The notes under the pieces: generated by a model | What the model saw: the letters and a program-made list of their open reading frames with translations, nothing else | The model's database searches: none | What the model was told of the DNA's origin: nothing | DNA from: an uncultured Acetatifactor sp. | Lineage (GTDB): Bacteria > Bacillota > Clostridia > Lachnospirales > Lachnospiraceae | Direction of reading: 5' to 3' | Length of the DNA stretch: 20,188 nucleotides | NCBI RefSeq assembly: GCF_910585425.1 | Contig: NZ_CAJUCP010000085.1 | Coordinates: forward strand, 1 to 20,188 | Shown here: positions 8,224-16,117 of the stretch, piece after piece | How the letters are laid out: each line of letters begins with the position of its first letter | How positions within the stretch are numbered: the stretch's first letter is position 1 | Program-made: the position numbers and the translations under genes

Positions 8224-8987
8224 ATGATTGATATTAATCACGTAACATTCAGCTATGGAAAAATACTGTACTCAGTGATGTAGATTTAACCATTAAGCCG
8301 CAAAGTCTGACTGCCTTTATTGGTCTCAATGGAGCCGGAAAATCCATATTGTTCAGCTGTATATCAAAGCAAAACAGAATAGATAATGGACATATTATGG
8401 TAAGTGGCAAAAGTATCAATAGCTATTCTTTTAAGGAATATGCTAAACTGGTAAGCGTTGTTCCACAGCTTTCTTCAATTAAACAAGTTGACTACAAAGT
8501 CAGGGATTTTATGGTTGAAGGCAGAACTCCTTATTTGTCTGCCTTCACAGTACCTGGCATAAAAGAATATGAGTTTTCGGAAAAGATTGCAAAAAAAATG
8601 GGTGTAGAGAAGTATCTTGATAAGGAGTTTACAGAACTCAGCGGAGGACAACAGCAACTTGTTCTATTGGCACGCGCATTGGTGCAGGACACACCGATAA
8701 TTTTATTGGATGAACCTATGTCAGCACTTGACCTAAGAAATCAGTCGTTTCTCTTAAAAATTATCAGGCAGCTGTCGGTTGAGGAAAAAACAGTGCTTTT
8801 TTCTACACATAATCCGAATCATGCTTTATTGTTGGGATGTGATGTTGTAATGTTAAAAGGCGGCACCGTCATTTACCATGATACTGCAGAGCGTTGTCTT
8901 ACGAAAGAGAATTTGTATCATGTATATGGTGATAGTGTTCAGCTTACCGAATGTGATTTTGGGAACATTGCGACGCTAGTTATTTGA
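8224..8987 (+). pseudogene. FecE/BtuD-type ABC transporter ATPase, frameshifted near the start
   Basis: This is the ATPase subunit partner of the upstream FecCD permease. ATG 8224 follows the permease stop directly, with AGGAG at 8212-8216. The first frame reads MIDINHVTFSYGK and then stops. One extra A in the A5 run at 8259-8263 would join it to the long frame (NTVLSDVDLTIKPQ...). The rest is a complete ATPase: Walker A GLNGAGKS, Q-loop VVPQLS, signature LSGGQQQ, Walker B IILLDEP and H-loop STHNPNH. The restored length of about 254 aa is normal. As written, translation from an internal ATG would lack the P-loop, so the protein would be inactive. The missing base is either a real mutation or an assembly error in a homopolymer. 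Confidence 0.82.
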
Positions 8988-9034
8988 TTTTTAAGCGTGC
9001 AATATGTGAGTATAAATAAAGCGAGTATAATAGG

Positions 9035-10506
9035 CTCTCGGAATCTTGAGCCTGCCGACCAAAGCCCAGCGGAGGGCTGAACATTGAAAAGTAAATATTG
9101 TCCAGAACGGAACAAAGGGAATGAATTTTGAGAAAGAGCGCGCAGTTTTCTAGGCCCTGCGTCGGACATGGTTTATAATGGTATTGCTTATTCAGTTAAG
9201 CGGTTTGCCTAAAGAGCATCTTTTAGCTGGGACGTCTTTGGCAGATTCCAAGCACCAGGATGTTGGCACATCATGACGTCCTTGCATACGGGCGGGCGTC
9301 CCCTGTCGGCATTGAGGTCAATGAAAGGGACGATGTCATGCCTGCGGCAGTATCCATGAACAGGCATGACGTCATGCGCGGAGTTCAGGAGCAGCTTTGT
9401 GACCCTGGCCTCTGGAAGGAACTGCTCCATAGAGAACCAAGCATAAAGGAAGCCGATGGAATCGTGCCTGGAAGCGGGCCCTAGGAAAGGGAAGACAGGG
9501 AGGTCGCTTTCCGAATCCGAGGCGGTGAGCATATAGAGGCCATAGCCGAAATACCAGCATTCCCTGTGGGAATCCCATCCGATGCTGCAGTCGGGCTGGC
9601 TGTAGACACGGTGATAGCTACAGTCCCGGATGCCGTCTTCGAGGCAGTGGCAGGTACGCTTCTGACGTTCCCTGGCGGCAGTGTAGACGGGGGTGCCGTC
9701 CCCGGCAAGGGAGAGGCTGCGTAGGTCGACCAGCCCGTCCTGTACAGAGCGGGCAAAAAAGCTCCTTAAAAATGTCGTAAAGCCGTCCACAGGGAGCCAG
9801 GTCTGTTGGGGGATGGAGCTCGAACTGCTCCAGCAGCCCCTTTACGGTGACTTTCTCCACGGGCGGGGCCTTTTCCCCTTTCTTATCGGGCTTTTTGGGC
9901 TTTTCTTTCGGTGGGTGGACAGGGTCGGAAAGGTTGTCCTTATCAGACATCCAGAGACGGCTCTGGAAATCATAGAAAGTGCCGACACCTGGGGTGTCGC
10001 CGACAGGGAAGCCGGAAAGGATGGCATGGAGATAGTTCTCTTTCAGGTCAGCCGCCCACTTTGTATAGGAAGTGACCTTGCACTCCACAGAGAGCAGGAT
10101 GGAGCGGAGCATGTCCGAGGGAAGCCTTGGTGCAGGGCCGAAGTCGGAATACCGGTCAGCCATGATGGAATCCATATCGGAGAGGTCAAGGCTCCAGAAC
10201 TTCTCCATAATTTCCCAAATGGAAGCAGACAGAGAAGAAACAGCATCTGGATAGTATTTACGTAGTTGTGCCAGGACACGTTGCTGGTAGGCGGAATGAC
10301 CGCCGGGATTACAAGGTCTCAATAAATCGCCCCCCAATCAAAAAGTCTGCACCGGCCGGGGCCGGAACGAATTGCTTTCATAATCAAGGGCGCGAAGCGC
10401 CGCATTTTTTAGGCGGGTGTGTCAATAGTTTTTTGAAAAAAGTGGGGGAATTTATAAAAATGGGGTCTTGGAAGCCGCATAAAATAAGGCTTAGAGATTC
10501 CGAGAG
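9035..10506 (-). mobile_element. Insertion sequence 2, internally deleted copy
   Basis: The ends are inverted repeats: CTCTCGGAATCT (9035-9046) against AGATTCCGAGAG (10495-10506), extending imperfectly inwards (CTTGAGCC versus CTCTAAGCC). The element is about 1.47 kb and carries one transposase reading frame on the minus strand that is broken and shortened. Its leader end faces the kinase gene at 10533, the same arrangement as the partial element at 1-1038. I find no clear target-site duplication: the flanks are AGTATAATAGG and TATATATATA. With a defective transposase it is probably non-autonomous. Confidence 0.7.
9209..10337 (-). pseudogene. DDE transposase of IS 2, frameshifted and internally deleted
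   Basis: It is homologous to the transposase at 1-957. The N-terminal part (GGDLLRPCNPGGHSAYQ, DTPGVGTFYDFQSRLW) is in one frame and the catalytic region (LAGDGTPVYTAARE, GWDSHRECWYFGYGLYM) is in another. The shift is at a T6 run (plus-strand A6, 9755-9760), where removing one T joins the frames. A further run (C6 at 10330-10335) seems to cut off the natural N-terminus. After DLNADRGRPPV the frame jumps to a tail, MMCQHPGAWNLPKTSQL, that looks like the extreme C-terminus of such transposases. A block with the remaining catalytic residues therefore appears to be deleted near 9276-9290. It is not functional as written. Confidence 0.75.
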
Positions 10507-10532
10507 TATATATATAAATAAAGGGAGGTTTT

Positions 10533-13223
10533 ATGGGTAGATATCTGGAAGAAGGGACATTTTTCCCTAGAACGAATGGAAAGGGTAGATATCAGATTGC
10601 AGAAATGATTGGAAAGGGATCTTCATGTGCTGTTTACCTTGCAGATTTTACGGATCTTGAGGGAAATGTAACAGAACATATCCTGAAAGAGTATAATCCG
10701 CCATCGTTGCACACAGCCCGTTCATTTGACGGTAAGCTTATTGTGAGAGAAGAGGAACGTGAGGATTTCGAAAATGGCCTACAGCGGTTCCAGGCGGGAT
10801 ACAAGAGACAGCTTGCGATACACCGTATAAGCGAACTTAAAAATAGCACCACCAATATACAGGAAATCTTTGAGGCAAATGGGACATGGTATATTGATAT
10901 GACAGTTTTCCACGGAACCGTTTACAGCAGGTTGCGGGAGGAGACATTATATCAGCTTCTGCGCCGTTTGAAGGCTTTGGCGCAGATCATCGGCAACTAC
11001 CATAGGGCAGGTTTCCTGCATCTGGACATTAAACCGGATAATATTTTCACCATTTCGGATACCTGTGAGTTGGTTATGCTGTTTGATTTTGACAGTGTGA
11101 TTGAACGCTCAAAAGTATGGGCCGCCGACGGCCTGTCTTACACCAGGGAATGGGCCGCCCCTGAACAGACTGCTCCGGCGCTGAGACGACAGATTTGTGA
11201 GGCTACAGATTTGTACGCAGTAGGGGAACTTCTTTTTTTCAAGATATTTGACAGGCATTCCTCCCCAGAAGAGCGCCGCCCATTTGCCGTGTATGAATTC
11301 GATACGGAAGCACTGATTTTCCGGGGTGTGAATCCCAAGGTTTTTTCGTTGTTGACAGATTTCCTACACCGTACAATCCGCGCTTCGGTGAAGGGGCGTT
11401 ACCTGAGTGCGGAGGAACTGCTCAGGGATTTGGATAAGATTATAAAGCTGGCAGATCCGAGGGAGCCCTATCTTATAAATTCTCCAGGGGTGCCCCAGCC
11501 GTTCTTTATTGGAAGGGATTACGAATTGCCCCAAATTCATGAAATACTTCAGGATAATAATATCGTGTTTATAAGCGGGATTGGAGGAATTGGAAAAAGC
11601 GAACTTGCAAAGAATTATGCAAAAGCATACAGGAAAGACTATGATAATATTATGTTCACGACATATAATGGTAGCTTACAAGCGCTGATTAATGATGATT
11701 CCAAAGTACATATCGCCAATTTTTTCCGGTATTCGGAAGAAGAGGAACGAGATTATTTTAAGCGTAAGCTCAGAAAACTAAAGGAGCTCTGCGATTCGCG
11801 GGTATTGTTCATTATAGATAATCTTGATAACTCTGAACTTGAGGGTGAGGAACAGGAGCATCTCAACGAAATTCTCAGTGTGGGCAGCAGATTTCTTATA
11901 ACGACACGTGTCCAAGAATGGGGTTACTATGTTTATGATTTGGATGTGTTTTTGGATAGGGCCGATCTTGTTAGACTGTTTTTGAAATACTTTTCGAACA
12001 ATACTGTTGGGAAGAAATTCTCGGATTCAGAAATTGCTAGTGGGGAAAGGACTGCTATTTCGGAGATTATCGATTATGTGGATGGACATACTTTGACTGT
12101 AGAACTGATTGCCCGCCAGACGAAGGCAGGATTTCTTACTCCTGCCCAGATGCTTACAAAACTGAAAGAGCATGGATTGCTCGGGAGTGGAAAAGAGAAG
12201 GTGAGCTCGACGAAAGATAACCGACAGAGTAAAAAAACGGTGTTTGACCATATGTCCGCAATATTTGACATTGCGAATCTTAATAAACAGGAAAAGTATG
12301 TCCTTGCCAATATGGCACTCATGCCGATTGACGGGATAAGAGGAGAGCTGTTTAAGGAATATTGCGGGCTGGAAGATTTTGATGCAGTGAACAAGCTAAT
12401 CGACTGTGGTTGGCTGAACAGAAATGATGACATAATAAAAATGCATCCGGTGATTGGGGAGATTACTGCGGTCCGCTGTATTGACAAAGAAGCGACGCAG
12501 TGTGAAGAATTGTTGAGAACAGTTGAGAAAATTATGGAAAATTTCACATGGGACATCGATGATGATGTAAGAATTGAGAATGAGGTTTTCCTGAATGCGG
12601 TGGCAAATAATCTTGTGAAATATGATTTTGCTTCGGAGCCGATAGCAGTTATATTGGTTGACATGCCTGTCTTTATGCCAGACTTGGAAAGCGGTGAGCG
12701 TTGGGCATTGCAGTCTCACAGGATTTTTAAAGAATTGTATGGAGAAGAGCACCCCGAAGTCGCAGTCTCTTTAAACGATTTAGGAAGCTTTTACTATAAA
12801 GTGGGATATGGAAAGAGAGCGGAACAATGTTTTTTGCAATCCTGCGAAATGTGTAAGAGATTATACGGTGAAGTACATCCCGCTGTTACAGAGTGCCTGA
12901 ATAATTTAGGTATTCTTTTTATAGAAATGAGAAATCAGGAAAAGGCGGAACAATGTTTATTAAAGTCTTATAATATATTTATCAGTTTGTATAATCAGGA
13001 ATGTGCCGGCATGGCGGAAAATCTGAATAATTTGGATGATGTCTATCAGGACTTTGAGGAAGAACCCTCACGTACCGCTAAATACTTAAACAATCTGGGG
13101 GAATTATATTGCGAGGAAGGAGTTTTTGAAAAAGCTGAACAGTGCTTGCTAAAAGCGTACGAAATGCGAACAATATTGTATGGAGAATGGGATCCGGATA
13201 CAGCAGAATCTATAACAAATTGA
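10533..13223 (+). CDS. Protein kinase / NB-ARC STAND NTPase / TPR fusion protein 2
   Basis: This 896-aa paralogue of the 2331 gene aligns without gaps over at least the first 360 residues. It has Gly-loop GKGSSCAVY (27-35), candidate Lys52, HLDIKPDN (163-170), DFD (185-187) in place of DFG, AAPEQ, and P-loop GIGGIGKS (349-356). Walker B is VLFIIDN, followed by ITTR and a winged-helix MHPVIGEI. An insertion of about a dozen residues follows LKYFSNN. The TPR region (from about residue 735) holds only three or four recognisable repeats against nine in protein 1, and the last repeat stops abruptly after DPDTAESITN. The predicted sensor is therefore shorter and probably has another ligand. The start has GGGAGG upstream. 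The native promoter region seems to have been replaced by the insertion sequence ending at 10506. The ThyA-like and FGE-domain genes follow. Confidence 0.9.
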   Translation: MGRYLEEGTFFPRTNGKGRYQIAEMIGKGSSCAVYLADFTDLEGNVTEHILKEYNPPSLHTARSFDGKLIVREEEREDFENGLQRFQAGYKRQLAIHRISELKNSTTNIQEIFEANGTWYIDMTVFHGTVYSRLREETLYQLLRRLKALAQIIGNYHRAGFLHLDIKPDNIFTISDTCELVMLFDFDSVIERSKVWAADGLSYTREWAAPEQTAPALRRQICEATDLYAVGELLFFKIFDRHSSPEERRPFAVYEFDTEALIFRGVNPKVFSLLTDFLHRTIRASVKGRYLSAEELLRDLDKIIKLADPREPYLINSPGVPQPFFIGRDYELPQIHEILQDNNIVFISGIGGIGKSELAKNYAKAYRKDYDNIMFTTYNGSLQALINDDSKVHIANFFRYSEEEERDYFKRKLRKLKELCDSRVLFIIDNLDNSELEGEEQEHLNEILSVGSRFLITTRVQEWGYYVYDLDVFLDRADLVRLFLKYFSNNTVGKKFSDSEIASGERTAISEIIDYVDGHTLTVELIARQTKAGFLTPAQMLTKLKEHGLLGSGKEKVSSTKDNRQSKKTVFDHMSAIFDIANLNKQEKYVLANMALMPIDGIRGELFKEYCGLEDFDAVNKLIDCGWLNRNDDIIKMHPVIGEITAVRCIDKEATQCEELLRTVEKIMENFTWDIDDDVRIENEVFLNAVANNLVKYDFASEPIAVILVDMPVFMPDLESGERWALQSHRIFKELYGEEHPEVAVSLNDLGSFYYKVGYGKRAEQCFLQSCEMCKRLYGEVHPAVTECLNNLGILFIEMRNQEKAEQCLLKSYNIFISLYNQECAGMAENLNNLDDVYQDFEEEPSRTAKYLNNLGELYCEEGVFEKAEQCLLKAYEMRTILYGEWDPDTAESITN

Positions 13224-13281
13224 ATCATCGATAAAAGGTGTGAGAATTTATGCTTGTTCAGCGACAAACCAGAAAAGCAGA

Positions 13282-13323
13282 TAAATCGTCTTTTACAAAA
13301 GGTGGATAGGCTTATGGTATTAT
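13282..13323 (+). promoter_or_regulatory. Conserved cassette promoter module, copy 3
   Basis: TAAATCGTCTTTTACAAAA (13282-13300) with TATTAT (13318-13323) has exactly the same internal spacing as copies 1 and 2. The predicted start is near 13330, giving a leader of about 84 nt before the ThyA-like gene (ATG 13414). The spacer and downstream sequences differ between copies, so the conserved block and -10 look selected rather than part of a recent duplication. Confidence 0.65.
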
Positions 13324-13413
13324 TTTCTTGAGCAACAGGAAACGGATCAGGCAGGATTGCCGGTATCATGGATTCAGGAAGTTGTGTGCCAAGATGGCAG
13401 AAAGGAGAATACT

Positions 13414-14061
13414 ATGAGTTACAATTGTGCAGCGGTGGTCATGGGTAATACTGTAGGAGACACTTGGGTTCGATATCTTAGAACGGTGATAAAACACGGG
13501 GAGTACTATCATGATGAAGGTGAAAGAATTTTAGAACTTGAGGATGCTGTTTTGTGTGTGGAAGATGATACAGAGAATGATCCGATTTTAGAAAAATATG
13601 CGGATATGCATCTGAAAGAATTATATTTGAAAAAAATGCAATCAACAGAAATAGTAAAAGAACTAAATGCCTCTTATGGAAAGCGGATTTATGATCAGCT
13701 TGGCGTAAACCAATACCAATGGTGTTATGAGCGCTTAAAAAACAAACCGGAATCAAAGGCGGCTACTATGTCCTTGCTGTTGCCGGATGATCCGGGGCCA
13801 CGTATTCCTTGCCTGAATATTATTGATTTCAAGCTTCGAAATGATGTTTTATATACAAAAACTTTTTTTAGGAGTCAAAATGCTATGAATGCATATGGTA
13901 ATTTATGTGCATTGTTTTGGTTAAGTGGTAATATGGCAAGAGATTTGAATGTGAAAAGAGGCAATCTTACATGTTTTATAGCTAATGGACATATTTATGA
14001 AGACCGGCTGAGTAACGCAGAACAGATTGTCTCTAGTTTCGAAGGTAAGCTTTGGCTTTGA
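13414..14061 (+). CDS. Thymidylate-synthase-like protein (ThyA superfamily)
   Basis: The 215-aa protein starts at ATG 13414 behind AAAGGAG. An upstream ATG at 13357 is in frame but lacks a comparable site. It resembles the short, archaeal-type thymidylate synthases. The stretch YGKRIYDQ (88-95) is followed by PCLNIIDFKLRND with a candidate nucleophile Cys133, FFRSQNA (Arg153), an Asn in AYGN (163), and NGHIYED (His193, Tyr195). The position matching the folate-contacting Asp of RSCD is Asn156, so folate use may differ. ThyA-fold enzymes methylate or hydroxymethylate dUMP/dCMP. Here it is a lone copy in a STAND-kinase cassette, so it may modify or sense nucleotides in defence or signalling rather than serve DNA synthesis. 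The superfamily call is fairly secure, the function is not. Confidence 0.75.
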   Translation: MSYNCAAVVMGNTVGDTWVRYLRTVIKHGEYYHDEGERILELEDAVLCVEDDTENDPILEKYADMHLKELYLKKMQSTEIVKELNASYGKRIYDQLGVNQYQWCYERLKNKPESKAATMSLLLPDDPGPRIPCLNIIDFKLRNDVLYTKTFFRSQNAMNAYGNLCALFWLSGNMARDLNVKRGNLTCFIANGHIYEDRLSNAEQIVSSFEGKLWL

Positions 14062-14090
14062 ATGAAATTGTCGGTTTTTATAAATTTTCT

Positions 14091-14114
14091 GCTTACACCT
14101 CGGCTGGTGTAAGC
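14091..14114 (+). promoter_or_regulatory. Intercistronic hairpin between ThyA-like and FGE genes
   Basis: A perfect 9-bp stem, GCTTACACC (14091-14099) and GGTGTAAGC (14106-14114), closes a 6-nt loop. It lies 30 nt after the ThyA-like stop and 17 nt before the AGGAG of the next gene. There is no T run after it, so it is not an ordinary terminator. It could stabilise or process the message or modulate translation of the downstream gene. Confidence 0.55.
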
Positions 14115-14141
14115 GGAATCTTAAAAAGCGAGGAGATGAAT

Positions 14142-15548
14142 ATGCAGATAACTTGCTTATTGAAGAAATTTTATGATGCAAATAATAAAAATTATATTCC
14201 AATGAGCTTGGATAAAATGGCTCTAAATTACGAATATTTTTGCAATGTAGTTAGCGCTGCGCTTTTTTCTCAAAACTGCAATAAAAATGTGAGGGGATTA
14301 TACCAAAAGGAAAAGCCCGCAATGGGTGATATTTATACTAGATTCAGATATGCGACGCGAACCTGCTGGGATAAAAAATTTGTGAATTATGATTGGCTGG
14401 ATAGATATTATGATTCTGTCAATCGCTTATTTGCGAAAATGAATGAATATCGATTTAATAATAATCGGACATATAGTGAGGTAACGGATAAAAGATTTAT
14501 ATGTTCCATGAATGGATTGATGAAGTTTGTAGTATATGCAAGAAATCAATATGAACATGAAGGCGCATATATACTAAATGACTTAACTGAATTTTTGGCT
14601 GAAGTATATCAGGAGATGATAAAGGCTATAAAAATGGATATCAGTGATTCAAGTGAATTCCTGATTGTGGAAGGTGATGAAGCATATTGCTTGAACACGA
14701 TATATCCTATATATCTGTATAAAGATGTTTATGGACATTCGAAAAAAATGGAGAAATATTCTATTGATGTGAAAGCAGACGTGTTGGAAGAAACTTTGGC
14801 TGATAGTAAAGCGACTGGATTAGATGGCGCTGAGTTTATTTTGTTTGGGGGCGGCAATATTTCCTACAGACGCAAAAATATGATAGAATGTTATGTTGAA
14901 CCGTTTGCCATAGCGAAATATCCTGTTACAAATGAAGAGTTTATGCAATTTTTGCAAAGTGATCCAGAATATGCCGAATGGCGATATAAAAATCCCCTGT
15001 TTTTGAGACATTATAGGGCATTTAGCCAAGAAGAAAAAAGACAGGTGGGTAACTGTGCTGTATATTATATCGGATGGGAAGACGCAATCAGGTATTGTAA
15101 TTATTATAGTGAAAAAATCGGCAAGAGCTGCTTTTATGATAGAGAACAAACTTTTAAGCAGAACAACGGATTTAAACTTCCCACGGAAAGTGAATGGATT
15201 TATGCGGCAACTTGCGGAAAGGGTGATGAATATACCTATTACCCGGAGAATATTGTCTGCAGGAATAATCCTGGGCTATACGGCAAGACCGTAAATAATA
15301 CGGAATTGTATGAAAACGCCTGTGGTGTCTGTGGAATGCTCGGAAATATCGGTGAGTGGACAAATACAGAAACAACAGTAGTTACATTAAAGAAATTTGA
15401 AAAGAGTGATAATTCATCAAAGATAAGAAAAATTATTATGAATGGCTCTTTCGCAACGGACCGTCGTAATATAAGATACAGTTGTGGGACTGATGTTGAT
15501 ATTGATAATTTGCATCATATAGGTTTTCGTATGGCATTTAAGTTATGA
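14142..15548 (+). CDS. FGE/sulfatase-modifying-factor domain protein
   Basis: The protein is 468 aa from ATG 14142, which has AGGAG (14131-14135) at ideal spacing. A TTG at 14052 would add 30 residues but overlaps the upstream gene and the hairpin. Residues about 1-225 are helical and unrecognised. From about 228 there is an FGE-sulfatase (C-type-lectin-like) domain: FAIAKYPVTNEEFMQFL, YIGWEDAIRYCNYYS, LPTESEWIYAAT (about 346), GNIGEWT (about 401), MNGSFATDRRN and a final GFRMA. In bacteria this domain occurs in formylglycine-generating enzymes, in kinase/STAND-linked accessory proteins and in variable binding proteins. No sulfatase is present here, so a binding or effector role is likelier than sulfatase activation. 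It has no signal peptide. It is the last gene of cassette C. Confidence 0.8.
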   Translation: MQITCLLKKFYDANNKNYIPMSLDKMALNYEYFCNVVSAALFSQNCNKNVRGLYQKEKPAMGDIYTRFRYATRTCWDKKFVNYDWLDRYYDSVNRLFAKMNEYRFNNNRTYSEVTDKRFICSMNGLMKFVVYARNQYEHEGAYILNDLTEFLAEVYQEMIKAIKMDISDSSEFLIVEGDEAYCLNTIYPIYLYKDVYGHSKKMEKYSIDVKADVLEETLADSKATGLDGAEFILFGGGNISYRRKNMIECYVEPFAIAKYPVTNEEFMQFLQSDPEYAEWRYKNPLFLRHYRAFSQEEKRQVGNCAVYYIGWEDAIRYCNYYSEKIGKSCFYDREQTFKQNNGFKLPTESEWIYAATCGKGDEYTYYPENIVCRNNPGLYGKTVNNTELYENACGVCGMLGNIGEWTNTETTVVTLKKFEKSDNSSKIRKIIMNGSFATDRRNIRYSCGTDVDIDNLHHIGFRMAFKL

Positions 15549-16117
15549 AGTAGAATGGGAGAAGACAATGCTTGATAGGATAACATTTGGATTATTCCAT
15601 AAAATGTTTTACAGTTCTGATGCTAAAAAAGAAATATAAAAAACCTCCCATTTTATGGGGAAATGCAAGCTGATAGAATTGACCCAAAAACTATTTTTTC
15701 GCGCACCCATAAAAAAGAGAGAAGGTCTTATGTGAAACAGGAATAAGGATAACACGAAGAGAGACAAGGGAACACATGGGGTGGTTCTGCTCATGACCCG
15801 CATCCTTTCCTCTGTACAGACTTTTTTATTTTATGGTACAAGGAGAGGAGCATCCCGTACATAGCAGGGGAGTACGGGGCATTAAGGAAGAAAGAGGGGA
15901 ACTGTCAGGAGCGAGTGCTGAAGGATGGGATGGCATGACTATGTAACGGACATCGGCTATAACGGATACCGGGTGAACCTGTTGGAATATGGGCCGTGCA
16001 GGAAGCGTGTGTATAAGAAAGCGGGCAGAGGAGATTTTTATGGCCTACATGTGCATGGGTTGTTGGCAGAGAGGGGAAAGTGAGGTCTCAATGTTTTAGA
16101 GAATATATAAAGGTTAG
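15549..16117. other. Region with no secure gene after the FGE gene
   Basis: The stretch holds only weak candidates. A 23-codon plus-strand ORF at 15568-15639 has GGGAG upstream and may be the stub of a lost gene. A CCCAT/ATGGG mini-hairpin lies near 15655. A 7-bp hairpin pairs CCCGTAC (15854-15860) with GTACGGG (15872-15878). A 52-codon ORF at 15925-16083 (GWHDYVTDIGYNGYRV...) is Gly/Tyr-rich, has no good ribosome binding site and no recognised family, and could be a degraded transposase or other gene tail. Base composition changes from AT-rich to mixed here, as expected near an island edge. Confidence 0.4.

Noticed and set aside
8939..9169. Minus-strand frame spanning the ATPase gene end and the IS 2 left end
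   Set aside because: It crosses the IS boundary and shows no similarity to the transposase end or any known protein.
12074..12664. Minus-strand open frame opposite kinase-STAND gene 2
   Set aside because: It is Ser/Phe-rich antisense translation of a conserved gene with no independent signals.
14820..15548. FGE/C-type-lectin domain as a diversity-generating retroelement target
   Set aside because: No reverse transcriptase, template repeat or accessory gene is visible in the window, so there is no support beyond the fold.
15609..15803. Minus-strand 64-codon frame after the FGE gene
   Set aside because: It is hydrophobic and protein-like in parts but has no recognisable family, promoter or ribosome binding site, so it is too weak to list.
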